Position numbers and translations under genes: made by a program
In this document: positions 40,834 to 49,749 of the stretch, piece after piece
Position numbering within the stretch: the stretch's first letter is position 1
Layout of the letters: every line of letters starts with the position of its first letter
From: Joostella atrarenae
Lineage (GTDB): Bacteria > Bacteroidota > Bacteroidia > Flavobacteriales > Flavobacteriaceae
DNA length: 62,547 bases
Direction: 5' to 3'
Assembly (NCBI RefSeq): GCF_021764745.1
Contig: NZ_JAETXX010000008.1
Location: 1-62,547, forward strand
Notes under the pieces: model-generated
The model's input: only the letters and a program-made list of their open reading frames with translations
Database searches by the model: none
Told to the model about the DNA's origin: nothing

Positions 40834-40854
40834 AAAGGGGAAAAACCCCCTTTT
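40834..40854. terminator. GC hairpin upstream of the small gene at 40790
   Basis: AAAGGGG, an AAAAA loop, then CCCCCTTTT form a short hairpin with a T-run on the plus strand. It lies just before the minus-strand gene pair and could be a weak terminator or a leader structure. Confidence 0.35.
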
Positions 40855-41273
40855 CGTTAAAGTTGATCTTCAATAATCATTTAAATTATTTATTATCTGA
40901 TATAAGAGTGTATTGTTGAATTCATCAAATAAAGTTGAATAGAAAGTTAAGAGAATAAGGTCTTCGACATATTTCGTTGATTCTTTGAAGCGTTAAGACT
41001 ATATTTAGTAATATCTTTAGTTATGGATATTATTTATAATACTTACTTTTTTAATTTATCTCATAATTTCATTCTATAACCTAAAATACTAGATTAAGCA
41101 ACAGTATTTCAAACAAAATTCTAATTAAAGAATCTGCTCCGAAAAACCAATTATAACACAACAGAATCCTTAAATGTATGTTAAAAATGTTAAAGTGATA
41201 CTTTTATGGATACCCACTAAAATACGAAGTCTCCAGTTCCCTATAGACACTGGGGAAATATAATTTTAGTCGT

Positions 41274-41292
41274 TCTCCCCGACTCCACAACA
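41274..41292 (+). repeat. 19-bp direct repeat, copy 1 (tmRNA/tRNA-Ala 3'-end-like)
   Basis: TCTCCCCGACTCCACAACA, identical to the copy at 41432-41450. Read as a 3' acceptor strand, CGACTCC-A would pair with GGGGTCG and place U at position 70, the G3-U70 wobble of tRNA-Ala and tmRNA. No complete RNA gene precedes it here, so it may be a remnant left at an integration site. Confidence 0.55.
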
Positions 41293-41295
41293 CTC

Positions 41296-41351
41296 AAAAA
41301 TATCTAGCACATTAAAGCTATTAAAAATAGCAAGCTGGTTTAGATATTTTT
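41296..41351 (+). other. Nested inverted repeat between the direct repeats
   Basis: AAAAATATCTA near 41296 pairs with TAGATATTTTT at 41341-41351, and an inner GCTATT/AATAGC hairpin sits in the loop. The purpose is unknown: perhaps a terminator or a structured remnant. Confidence 0.4.
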
Positions 41352-41364
41352 AAAAGATTTAAGG

Positions 41365-41395
41365 TGCCCATCATTTTTTTATGATGGGTATTTTT
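41365..41395 (+). terminator. Rho-independent terminator (plus strand)
   Basis: CCCATCAT, a T-rich loop, then ATGATGGG, followed by TATTTTTATTTG. No plus-strand gene ends just before it within the window, which suggests that a gene or RNA once upstream has been lost or replaced. Confidence 0.6.
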
Positions 41396-41431
41396 ATTTG
41401 CAATAGTGGCTAATGGTGATCTTGAAAAAAA

Positions 41432-41450
41432 TCTCCCCGACTCCACAACA
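41432..41450 (+). repeat. 19-bp direct repeat, copy 2
   Basis: Exact second copy of the element at 41274-41292, 158 bp downstream and immediately before the 40-bp palindromic terminator. Both copies are followed by inverted repeats, so the unit (19-mer plus hairpin) may be what was duplicated. Confidence 0.6.
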
Positions 41451-41490
41451 AAAAAGCTCAACTAACTTTATAAAGTTAGTTGAGCTTTTT
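41451..41490. terminator. Bidirectional terminator, perfect 40-bp palindrome
   Basis: AAAAAGCTCAACTAACTTTA is followed by its exact complement, giving A-tract and T-tract flanks on both strands. It lies 40 bp past the BatD stop codon and should end the sulfatase-Bat transcript. Confidence 0.85.
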
Positions 41491-41530
41491 TTATAATATA
41501 TACTCTTCTTATTGAAATACTTAAAAAAAA

Positions 41531-42838
41531 CTACGGATTAATCCAATTAGTATCTACCGCTTGTGTATTTCTATTCAAATAATTCTTTCTAATGTTCTTC
41601 AATTTATGTGCATTTAATGAAGATGCGATGTTATTTATATCCACCTCTCTTTTGAGATCGTACTTCATTAATAAATAGTGAGCACTTGGTTCTTCTATAT
41701 CTATCTCATCTATCCATCGATACAGTTTATCCATAATTTTATTTTTATTACTGCTTCCAACTGTACGCTTCAATTGGTTGAAATAATACAACTCTGAATT
41801 CCTATATGCTTTTCTACGTTTTATTATGTACGTAATTAATTTTCTAAGAAGATAAATTACTATCAATAATACCGCAATTACAATGATGGCAGCAATGATA
41901 AAATCCTTCACAGAAAGTCCTAAAATTGTTAAAGGCTCTTTTTCTTTAGTTTCTGCAACAATCTTCTCTTCTTGGAGTTTTAGAGAATCACGAACACTTT
42001 CTAGCATTCCCAAATCTGGATTTGCTGCTACATTAACACTAAATCCTTTAATCGTTTTTTTATAAAGCTTCTGTCTATATGGATTATACCAAGTATATAC
42101 TTTGTCTGGAATTACCGTTTCTCCTTCTTTCTCGAATAAATACTGAATAGTTTCTGTACGTTGAGCGCTAATAGCGGTTTTAGATTTATAACTATCTATT
42201 GTACTTCTCCCAGGATACATACTCACATTTGGAACAGTATCCCAAACGGTTGGCGGAATCAACTCTGGAACCGTCCCCCCCACTTTTCTTGTTATAGTAC
42301 GAACTAATACATCTCCTACTTTTACATTATTACGATTTCCAGACCAACGCTCGCTAGCTGTTAAGCTTGAAGCCACTAACCATTCGTCGCCTTTAAAACT
42401 TGGCGGTGTTGGCTTAACTTTTATAACTTTCTCCTTTGTTTTTACGATACGTTTTACTCCTTTATATCCTCCTGGAGCAGGTGTTTCTACTTCAATTTCA
42501 AGAGCTGGGAAAGTAACATCATCTTCACTAAAGGGAAATACATGATAAATAAGTTGTACTCCAGCATAATTCTGCCCATTTCTAGAAAACGATTTACTTA
42601 CAGGTCTAAAATATATTGTAAAAGCGCCATTTACTTTGATATTACCAAGGTCGAGTCCCGTTGTAAACCAAGTTGATGTATATACCGTAACACTTACTTG
42701 TACTGGCTCGCCAACATAAACGCTCGATTTATTTAAGCTCACCTCACCCCACAACGTTTGTGATGTTGCTCTAGAAGAAACAAACAAACATAGCATCAGC
42801 GCTAAAACTACATATATAACATTACCATTCTGTTTCAT
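41531..42838 (-). CDS. batD: BatD family protein
   Basis: This 435-aa protein has a signal peptide (about 1-26, ending SRATSQ). The N-terminal BatD beta domain reads LWGEVSLNKSSVYVGEPVQVSVTVYT, and beta-rich periplasmic sections follow. One membrane segment lies near 308-330 (DFIIAAIIVIAVLLIVIYLL), then a basic cytoplasmic tail. In Bacteroidetes batD closes the MoxR-Bat aerotolerance cluster, whose exact biochemical role is unsettled. It overlaps the BatB-BatC gene by 17 nt. Confidence 0.88.
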   Translation of the reverse strand: MKQNGNVIYVVLALMLCLFVSSRATSQTLWGEVSLNKSSVYVGEPVQVSVTVYTSTWFTTGLDLGNIKVNGAFTIYFRPVSKSFSRNGQNYAGVQLIYHVFPFSEDDVTFPALEIEVETPAPGGYKGVKRIVKTKEKVIKVKPTPPSFKGDEWLVASSLTASERWSGNRNNVKVGDVLVRTITRKVGGTVPELIPPTVWDTVPNVSMYPGRSTIDSYKSKTAISAQRTETIQYLFEKEGETVIPDKVYTWYNPYRQKLYKKTIKGFSVNVAANPDLGMLESVRDSLKLQEEKIVAETKEKEPLTILGLSVKDFIIAAIIVIAVLLIVIYLLRKLITYIIKRRKAYRNSELYYFNQLKRTVGSSNKNKIMDKLYRWIDEIDIEEPSAHYLLMKYDLKREVDINNIASSLNAHKLKNIRKNYLNRNTQAVDTNWINP

Positions 42839-44546
42839 CTGTACTTTTAGGTTTAATGTTATACTTCTTTACTTGATATTTAAATTTTCGTTGTAAAAAC
42901 AGCGTTGGATCATCATCAACTTTACGCATCAAAACTTTATCTTTATTTTGTTGTTGCATACTCGCTTTAACATCATCGGGCACTTCATCAAGCTCTTTTC
43001 CTTTACGAATATCTGTGTCTACATTTTCCTCTTTACGCTTCTTCTTCATATCCTCTTTGGTAGCTTCTTGTCCACCACCACTAAGGTCTTCCATATCCTC
43101 ATTCCTCTCATTCTTAGCTTTCTGTTCTCCTGCGGATTCTTCTGCATTTTCTGCACTCATCTTATCGGTTCCAGGGAGCATTTTCTGAAGCATATTATTA
43201 TTTGCTACAGCAGCATCCATAGTTGGATCCATTTCTGCAGCCATTCCAAATGCATATTGAGCAGCAGCATAATCTCCGTTCTTAAAATATGCCAATCCTA
43301 AATTATAAGAACCTACAGCCGTTGTATCTTTAGAAAAAGCTGTTATTGCCGATTCATAATCTTCATCTTTAAAATAAGCTACTCCTTTTCTTAATGGATC
43401 TTTATAGGCTTCTGCAGCTGCTTTATAATCTCCAGCATCTGATAATCGTTGCCCTTGATAATCTTCTGTATACCATAAATCTTGAAAACTAGTCTCACTA
43501 TTACAAGATGTTAAAAGGACAAAAACCAATCCATAAAGCACCCATCCTTTACGATACCACAACAGCATACAAAATGCCATAGGAACAACTAGCAACAAAC
43601 CAGCGTCTCTCCAATCGTCTTCCTTTTCTTCAGGCTTTTCATTAAAAACTAAGTTCTTACTGATTCTTTTAGCTATTAACTCCACATCACTATCATCTAA
43701 AGTAAGTGTTTGCACATCAATCCCTTCAATAGCCTGTAAGCTTGCCATTATATTAGCATCTAAAAACGATCTTACTGGTTCCCCTTTACTATCTTTTATA
43801 TTATACCTACTATTTGGTGAAGGAATCTCAGACCCTCCAACAGTATTCATAGGTAAAATGATAACTTTATTTTTTGACTCTCTGACAAAATTGTTCAGAA
43901 TCATTCTTTCTTTTTCTGAAAAATCATCTGAAAATAATACAATTGTACCAGGTGCTTTTGTGACTTGCGTTAATGAATCTCCAAGAACTAATGCCGCATT
44001 TAAATCGGATCCAGGAAAAGGCATGGTTGATGGTTTTAAACCTTCCACATGGCTTTTTACAATCTCATAATCTTTAGTTAATGGAACTATCGTGTGTGCA
44101 GTCCCAGCAAAACCTACAAGAGCCATTCTCGCTCTTGGATTATATTTTATAAGATCTTGAATTTTAAATTTAGCACGTTCCAATCTATTGGGCTGGATAT
44201 CTTCTGCCATCATACTTTGTGACAAATCCAATAACACAACCATTGGTGTTTCTAACTTCTGACCTGGCACTTCTACTTTTTTCCATGTAGGCCCAGCTAA
44301 TGCTAGAATCCCAAAAGCCATTGTAAAAAGTAAAAGCATATGCATCCAGAATTTAGCTGTGTTACTTCCTTTAGAAATAACATACTTACGTAAATGTGGA
44401 GCTATGATTTTCTTCCATTTCATTTCTTGGCGCATAGCTATTAAACTAATAATTACCAAAACCAATACAGCCACCAATAACCACAGAAATTGCGGTCTTA
44501 AAAAGTGAAAATCACTCCAATTTATAGGAAATAAATCTTTATACAT
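42822..44546 (-). CDS. batB: BatB-BatC fusion: VWA membrane protein with TPR tail
   Basis: This 574-aa protein has membrane segments near 18-36 and 56-76 and a VWA domain (about 88-290) with the MIDAS motif DLSQS. Another membrane segment lies near 312-345. A TPR region at about 355-460 (LSDAGDYKAAAEAYK, YFKDEDYESAITAFSKD, LAYFKNGDYAAAQYAFGMAAEMDP) and a charged Lys/Glu-rich tail complete it. BatB and BatC are separate genes in the classical operon; here the TPR protein is fused to BatB. It overlaps batA by 8 nt. Confidence 0.87.
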   Translation of the reverse strand: MYKDLFPINWSDFHFLRPQFLWLLVAVLVLVIISLIAMRQEMKWKKIIAPHLRKYVISKGSNTAKFWMHMLLLFTMAFGILALAGPTWKKVEVPGQKLETPMVVLLDLSQSMMAEDIQPNRLERAKFKIQDLIKYNPRARMALVGFAGTAHTIVPLTKDYEIVKSHVEGLKPSTMPFPGSDLNAALVLGDSLTQVTKAPGTIVLFSDDFSEKERMILNNFVRESKNKVIILPMNTVGGSEIPSPNSRYNIKDSKGEPVRSFLDANIMASLQAIEGIDVQTLTLDDSDVELIAKRISKNLVFNEKPEEKEDDWRDAGLLLVVPMAFCMLLWYRKGWVLYGLVFVLLTSCNSETSFQDLWYTEDYQGQRLSDAGDYKAAAEAYKDPLRKGVAYFKDEDYESAITAFSKDTTAVGSYNLGLAYFKNGDYAAAQYAFGMAAEMDPTMDAAVANNNMLQKMLPGTDKMSAENAEESAGEQKAKNERNEDMEDLSGGGQEATKEDMKKKRKEENVDTDIRKGKELDEVPDDVKASMQQQNKDKVLMRKVDDDPTLFLQRKFKYQVKKYNIKPKSTDETEW

Positions 44547-45546
44547 GGCTTTCCTCCTTTTGATTGATGCGTTTAAATAACTTTATTAAGGTTAAAAAGA
44601 ACATCATTAATAGTATAATTCCAATTGCTGCACCCAATGGATAATAGTAAAGAAGAGTTACAGGTTTGTTTTCCTCTTCTTCATATTCTATAGGCTCCAA
44701 TTTATCTAGTTCAGCATAAATTTGCTCTAATCTTTCTTTATCTTTTGCTCTAAAATATTGTCCGTCTGTAAGATCAGCAATATCTTCAAGGGTTCTTTCA
44801 TCTAAATCATTTCCTGCTCCACCTGGATCTCCAATTCCTACTGTATAAATCCTTACTGTATCTTTTTGTGCAATATCAGCAGCATCAAGTGGTAAAATAT
44901 CTGTTCCAGCATCCACACCGTCCGTAAGCAATAACATTACTTTCGTCTTTATAGTGTCTTTTTCAAACATTCCTACACCTTTAGTAATGGCTTTTCCAAT
45001 ATGTGTCATTTGCCCAGCCATACCAACGTCGGCTTCTTCTAGCATTTGATCTACCACTTCTAAATCTGGCGTAAAAGGCGCTTGGATATATGAACTAGAA
45101 CCGAAGAAGATTAATCCCATTCGATCTCCTTCTCTTTTCTTAATAAAGTCGTGCATTACATCTTTAACGGCATCCCATCTACGAACTTTCTTACCATCTA
45201 TTTCCCAATCTTTTTGCGCCATACTAAAAGAAATATCGGCTGCAATTAAAAAGTTTCTAGATGTTTTAACTTTCATTTCTGGTTTTCCTACCAACTGAGG
45301 CGAAGACAATGCTCCAAGAATTAATATCCAACATAAAAACATACAAATCCATACGAATAGATTTCTACGTTTTACTAAAGCTGCTTTCTTTGGTTTTTGA
45401 TTGGTATATTCTACCGCATAATCAAATACAGGATAAAATAAAGATGCACTTTTTATTCGCACTGATGGGAAGAGTACATATACCAAAAAAGGCAATGGAA
45501 TCAAGAAAAATACCCACAGGTTCGCTATTTCAAAATTATCAGGCAT
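44539..45546 (-). CDS. batA: BatA: VWA-domain membrane protein
   Basis: This 335-aa protein has membrane segments near 10-26 and 60-80. The VWA domain (about 88-280) carries the MIDAS motif DISFS and a conserved TDGVD. A final membrane segment lies near 305-325. It is part of the MoxR-DUF58-BatABD cluster, where the MoxR ATPase is thought to act as a chaperone for VWA proteins. It overlaps both neighbours by 8 nt. Confidence 0.9.
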   Translation of the reverse strand: MPDNFEIANLWVFFLIPLPFLVYVLFPSVRIKSASLFYPVFDYAVEYTNQKPKKAALVKRRNLFVWICMFLCWILILGALSSPQLVGKPEMKVKTSRNFLIAADISFSMAQKDWEIDGKKVRRWDAVKDVMHDFIKKREGDRMGLIFFGSSSYIQAPFTPDLEVVDQMLEEADVGMAGQMTHIGKAITKGVGMFEKDTIKTKVMLLLTDGVDAGTDILPLDAADIAQKDTVRIYTVGIGDPGGAGNDLDERTLEDIADLTDGQYFRAKDKERLEQIYAELDKLEPIEYEEEENKPVTLLYYYPLGAAIGIILLMMFFLTLIKLFKRINQKEESHV

Positions 45547-46027
45547 GTGTTTTTATCCATTTTTTTGAGTTTAACAAAATAGCAGCTTTTTGCTTATCAC
45601 TTGCCATATCACTTTTATATACTGTCGCTTCAATATCTTTTTCTAAGGAAAGAAATGCTACTCCTTTTCCGGTTCTATCTAAAAACTCTAACCACGATTT
45701 TCCATATAAACTTCCTACCTCATCACGACCGAAAGTTTTAATAGCAACTATCTTTAATATTGCTAATGTCTCTCCTATAGAATTAACTACTTTTAATTTA
45801 TTTAAAGCTTCTCTACGATATGCATTTCGTCTATAATTTCTTATCATGAAGTAAGCCGATATGCATAACACAAGAACAACTATTACTGCTAATATTTTCC
45901 ATCCTACAGTTTCGAAAGTAAACGGTATAGGATCTGGCTCATATAGCTTTTCTAGCTGCAACGATTTTAACTCATCAGGAATAGAATCCTTTTGTATAGT
46001 ATCGGTTATTTGTTGAACACCTATCAT
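45539..46027 (-). CDS. DUF4381-like single-pass membrane protein of the Bat operon
   Basis: This 162-aa protein has one membrane segment near 42-64 (ILAVIVVLVLCISAYFMI), then a cytoplasmic domain with RREALNKLKVVNSIGETLAILKIVAIKTFGRDEVGSLYGKSWLEFLD. That pattern is typical of the small protein between DUF58 and BatA in these clusters. It overlaps the DUF58 gene by 4 nt and batA by 8 nt. Confidence 0.75.
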   Translation of the reverse strand: MIGVQQITDTIQKDSIPDELKSLQLEKLYEPDPIPFTFETVGWKILAVIVVLVLCISAYFMIRNYRRNAYRREALNKLKVVNSIGETLAILKIVAIKTFGRDEVGSLYGKSWLEFLDRTGKGVAFLSLEKDIEATVYKSDMASDKQKAAILLNSKKWIKTHA

Positions 46028-46965
46028 TTAACTGCGCTTAATTTTCCTAATACTTCTCTTAATTGATCGTCTAAAGGTTGTACCGTATCGACCATAAAAA
46101 CAGGTACTCTATACTTTTTCATTTCATCTTGGAAATTGTAATAGTTGGTATCAAAACCTTCTTTAAAAGCCTCTCTAGTTGCTTTATTTTTTCCATCTAT
46201 TACAATCTGATGTGTTGTATTACCAGCTACAAATTTTTGCTTCGGAATAATGTTTTCCATAGGATCTGAAACTTTTGCCAACACCAAATCGTTATGTTGG
46301 GATATTGCAGCAATAGATTTTATCAACCTTGGGGAATACCTTAAAAAGTCACTAATAATCACTACTAAAAAATCATGCGTTACTATATTGTTGATACGCT
46401 GAATAACATCTTTTAAAGCACTATCAAACTCAATAGGTTTTGATGTTTTTAACTCGTGATTTCGCTGTACAACTTTTTCTAAAAGATTCAATACATTCTT
46501 TCTACTACGCTTTGGTTTCACAACATCATAGCCATCATCAGCAAAAACAATCCCTCCTACTCTATCTCCTTCTTTTAAGACTCTAAAAGCTGCTACTGCT
46601 GCCAATTCAGCTGCAACTACAGATTTAGTGCGCACTTTAGAACCAAAAAACATAGATTTAGATTGATCGACAACAATAAGTATCGGCTTCTCCTTTTCTT
46701 CAGTGTATACGCGTGTGTGTGTCTTTTGAGTTCTAGCAGTAACTTTCCAATCGATATTTCGAATATCATCACCATTTACATAATTACGTACCTCTTCGAA
46801 CTCTAATCCACGTCCACGAAGTTTTGAAGCATGTTTTCCCGACAATGAACTATTCACCTTATGTTTTCTAGATAAGAAATTAAGGTTTCTAGCCGAGTGT
46901 TCTTTTTTCATTAACTCGGATAAAGAAGTAAAAACGTCTTGAGGATATTCTTTATTTTTTGCCAT
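46024..46965 (-). CDS. DUF58 domain protein (VWA-like)
   Basis: This 313-aa soluble protein has the DUF58 signature LRGRGLEFEEVRNYVNGDDIRNIDWKVTARTQKTHTRVYTEEKE (about 48-92), followed by a VWA-like fold with DQSKS. It is the usual partner of MoxR ATPases and lies 32 bp downstream of moxR. No export signal is present. Confidence 0.9.
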   Translation of the reverse strand: MAKNKEYPQDVFTSLSELMKKEHSARNLNFLSRKHKVNSSLSGKHASKLRGRGLEFEEVRNYVNGDDIRNIDWKVTARTQKTHTRVYTEEKEKPILIVVDQSKSMFFGSKVRTKSVVAAELAAVAAFRVLKEGDRVGGIVFADDGYDVVKPKRSRKNVLNLLEKVVQRNHELKTSKPIEFDSALKDVIQRINNIVTHDFLVVIISDFLRYSPRLIKSIAAISQHNDLVLAKVSDPMENIIPKQKFVAGNTTHQIVIDGKNKATREAFKEGFDTNYYNFQDEMKKYRVPVFMVDTVQPLDDQLREVLGKLSAVK

Positions 46966-46997
46966 ACGAACACATCATAAGATTGTAGTAACCTATA

Positions 46998-47963
46998 TTA
47001 AGCAACTACAGCCACTTGTTTTAATAATTCTCCAATTACATCATCAGCACTAACGCCCTCTGCATTGGCTTCATAACTCAATATTAATCGGTGACGTAGA
47101 CAATCGTGAACCACAGCACGAATATCATCTGGAGCTACAAAATCATTTCCTTTCATCCAAGCGTGTACCCTACAAGCTCTATCAATAGCAATAGATCCCC
47201 TTGGACTAGCTCCATAATCTATCCAAGAAGCTAATTGTTCGCTATATTTTGACGGGTAACGTGTACCTGATATAATGTCAACAATATACTTCTCCATAGC
47301 CTCAGAGATTGTCACTTTAGCGATTTCTTTTCGTGCATCAAAAATAACTTGAGGTTCTAAGAGCTCGTGCGGTTTCTCTTTAGTCTTTTTCTGCTCCTCT
47401 CTATTAAGACGAAGAATTGCTAATTCGGAAGCATCATCAGGATAATCAATAATAACATGCATTATAAAACGGTCCATTTGAGCCTCTGGTAACGGATATG
47501 TTCCTTCTTGCTCAACAGGATTCTGAGTTGCCATTACCATAAAAAGAGGTTCCATAGTATAGGTTTTTCCAGCGACAGATACTTGTCGTTCTTCCATCGC
47601 CTCTAACAAGGCACCTTGAGCTTTTGCAGGAGCTCTATTGATCTCATCCGCTAAGATTAAGTTACTAAAAATAGGTCCTGGTTGAAACACAAATTTATCC
47701 TCTAATTCTGGTTGATAAATTTCGGTTCCTGTAATATCAGAAGGTAATAAATCTGCTGTGAACTGAATACGACTTAATCCGCAATTTAACTCCTTAGCTA
47801 AGGTCTTAATTGCCCTTGTTTTTGCCAATCCAGGTAATCCTTCTAACAGCATATTACCATCTGCAAGAAGTACTAATATAATTCGTTCTATTAATGTATC
47901 TTGCCCTATAATGGCGCTTCCCATTCTTTCTTTCAGGGCAGTTATAGACTCGTGTGGTGTCAT
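46998..47963 (-). CDS. MoxR family AAA+ ATPase
   Basis: This 321-aa protein has Walker A GLPGLAKTR (about 42-50), Walker B LILADEINRAPAKAQGALLEAMEERQV, sensor 1 ATQNP and an AAA lid region ending in YGASPRGSIAIDRACR. MoxR proteins act as chaperones with VWA partners, and here DUF58, BatA and BatB follow in order. The gene starts 30 bp after the HAD lipoprotein gene, which raises the possibility of co-transcription with the sulfatase group. Confidence 0.93.
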   Translation of the reverse strand: MTPHESITALKERMGSAIIGQDTLIERIILVLLADGNMLLEGLPGLAKTRAIKTLAKELNCGLSRIQFTADLLPSDITGTEIYQPELEDKFVFQPGPIFSNLILADEINRAPAKAQGALLEAMEERQVSVAGKTYTMEPLFMVMATQNPVEQEGTYPLPEAQMDRFIMHVIIDYPDDASELAILRLNREEQKKTKEKPHELLEPQVIFDARKEIAKVTISEAMEKYIVDIISGTRYPSKYSEQLASWIDYGASPRGSIAIDRACRVHAWMKGNDFVAPDDIRAVVHDCLRHRLILSYEANAEGVSADDVIGELLKQVAVVA

Positions 47964-47993
47964 ACTATATTATTTACAATTAATATATTGTTC

Positions 47994-49034
47994 TTATTGA
48001 AAACTAAATACTTGTTTGAAGTCATTTTTCATATCTACAATCATCCAATTCTTCTCTTTGGCTTCTACTAATGCAGATTCTAAATGTCCACTTACTGTTT
48101 TGGTATCATATGCAAACTCACGCTCTGCATCTGTATGATGTAATAAAATACATAAAGATCTGTATTTAGAGCTACTTGTGTATTGCATCATTGCTTGATC
48201 TCCATCACTATTTCCTCCACACAAAACAGGCTTTTTACCTATAAATCTATGAATCGCTTCTGGTTTCTTCGTTTTATCATCATTAAAGAAAGGTCCCATT
48301 TCCTTAGAAACTGTTGGTACACCATCTACGATTTCATATTTTAATTCTCCATAACTCCCAATCACTTGGTAAGGTGGAATTCCGTATATTTCTTCAGTCC
48401 ATACACGCATAAAATCTGCACCACCTCCACTTACTATAAATGTTTTGAAATCATGAGTTCTAAGGTACTTCAATAACTGTACCATAGGCGAATAAATCAT
48501 CTCCGTAAATGGTTTATCAAAGCGTTTGCTTCTAGTAGTATCTATCCATTTTCTAACAGAACTATTAAACTCATCTTCAGTACGTGCATTGTGAGTTTTA
48601 TTCATTAAGTCTACTAGACCAGCTACTCCCTTCTCTTTAAGAGGCTTGTAATCTCCTTTAACGGCAGCACTTAAAATAGGATCTTTTTGCCATTCAGGTT
48701 TATTTGGATATTCAGCTTTTAAATAATCAATAGTGTATTGTAACTGATTAGGAATAGGTTGCTCTGTCCATAGCGTACCATCATTATCAAAAACAGCAAT
48801 TCTATCTTCAACTGGAATAAAATCTGCTGAAGATTCATCTGTAACCGCCGCTACCCAATCTACAATTCTTTTCTTAGGAGCGTCTGCCCAAGCATCTAAT
48901 GAGTTGTCATTGCTAACACTAGCAGTTTCCACCTCTTCAACTATTGAACTTTTTTCAGACGCAGGAGCGCCTTCTTTACAACCAACATTAAGCATTAATG
49001 CTGCTGCTAAAAATGTAAAACTTATTTTTTTCAT
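47994..49034 (-). CDS. HAD-superfamily phosphatase lipoprotein
   Basis: This 346-aa protein has a lipoprotein signal (lipobox NVGC, Cys near 19) and a Ser/Glu linker. The HAD fold shows motif I VFDNDGTLW (nucleophile D83), motif II FIVSGGGADFMRVW and motif IV GNSDGDQAM. The insert with PIPNQLQYTIDYLKAEYP resembles phosphoserine/phosphorylcholine phosphatase-like proteins. It is envelope-anchored and clustered with sulfatases and a small barrel, suggesting removal of phosphate from an exported or imported substrate. The substrate is unknown. Confidence 0.85.
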   Translation of the reverse strand: MKKISFTFLAAALMLNVGCKEGAPASEKSSIVEEVETASVSNDNSLDAWADAPKKRIVDWVAAVTDESSADFIPVEDRIAVFDNDGTLWTEQPIPNQLQYTIDYLKAEYPNKPEWQKDPILSAAVKGDYKPLKEKGVAGLVDLMNKTHNARTEDEFNSSVRKWIDTTRSKRFDKPFTEMIYSPMVQLLKYLRTHDFKTFIVSGGGADFMRVWTEEIYGIPPYQVIGSYGELKYEIVDGVPTVSKEMGPFFNDDKTKKPEAIHRFIGKKPVLCGGNSDGDQAMMQYTSSSKYRSLCILLHHTDAEREFAYDTKTVSGHLESALVEAKEKNWMIVDMKNDFKQVFSFQ

Positions 49035-49045
49035 ATCTCTTCTTT

Positions 49046-49744
49046 TTAAAATAAAAACTTAACACCTGTATAAAGCATAGGTTCCGTATTAACTACATCA
49101 TATTGTGGTTCTAGAAATAAGTTAAAAACGGTTCCATCTGTTTTAAATATTTTACCCACACCAGCACCAAATGGCACCTCATGCTGACCAGTAACAAAAT
49201 TAAAAAGCATTCTTGGATGCCCTCTAAAATACCATCCATGCTCAAAATCATGATAAATTCCAGGCTGTAATTCCATCATAAAAACATCATTACCACCTTG
49301 CAAGGTTACTAATGAAATAAACTTCCATGTTCCGATTTTGCTTACTGATACAAAGTTCACACCTCCTGCAAATTTATTTTCATGCAAGTAACTTACTACC
49401 GCTCCAACTCCAAATTGATGGTTACCATCTTCAGAATGAAAAAGTCTGGAAACTAAAAAATTAGCACTGTTAAATTGATTCTCATTAGGCCTATAATCAT
49501 CATCATAGTTAAATGCAGTGTCAACCTCATTTCCGTAGTTAAATTCATATTCAGCAGTAAAACGGTAAAACCATTTACCGTAAGTCATATTCCCTAATAT
49601 CTGTAATCGAGACTGATTATCTCCATAAAAACGATTCCAAATACCCAGAGTTGGACTCGGATCAATAGGATTATTAGCGTCTTGTGCAGCAAGGTTAGGA
49701 ATGCTTAAAAGAACAATTGCTAAAAATGGTAAAATGTATTTCAT
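49046..49744 (-). CDS. Small outer-membrane barrel protein
   Basis: This 232-aa protein has a signal peptide (about 1-20, ending NLAAQD). Amphipathic strands follow (KWFYRFTAEYEFNYG, HQFGVGAVVSYLHENKF, GTVFNLFLEPQYDVV), and the C-terminal Phe of LYTGVKFLF is typical of a beta-barrel inserted by BAM. It is 5 bp from the first sulfatase gene and 11 bp from the HAD gene. It could be a porin for the sulfatase substrate, but no family is recognised. Confidence 0.65.
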   Translation of the reverse strand: MKYILPFLAIVLLSIPNLAAQDANNPIDPSPTLGIWNRFYGDNQSRLQILGNMTYGKWFYRFTAEYEFNYGNEVDTAFNYDDDYRPNENQFNSANFLVSRLFHSEDGNHQFGVGAVVSYLHENKFAGGVNFVSVSKIGTWKFISLVTLQGGNDVFMMELQPGIYHDFEHGWYFRGHPRMLFNFVTGQHEVPFGAGVGKIFKTDGTVFNLFLEPQYDVVNTEPMLYTGVKFLF

Positions 49745-49749
49745 ATTGA

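Larger units (their letters stand above)
40821..41530. other. Intergenic stretch with hairpins and a duplicated 19-bp element
   Basis: These 710 bp have no credible open reading frame. The left part is plain AT-rich DNA. From 41274 to 41490 it contains two copies of a 19-bp direct repeat, a structured spacer and two strong hairpins, listed separately. Confidence 0.7.

Noticed and set aside
41200-41292. Complete tmRNA or tRNA gene ending at 41290
   Set aside because: Only the 3' acceptor-like strand is present. I find no matching 5' GGGGTCG start, no TTCGAC box in the right place and no tag reading frame in the preceding 400 bp.
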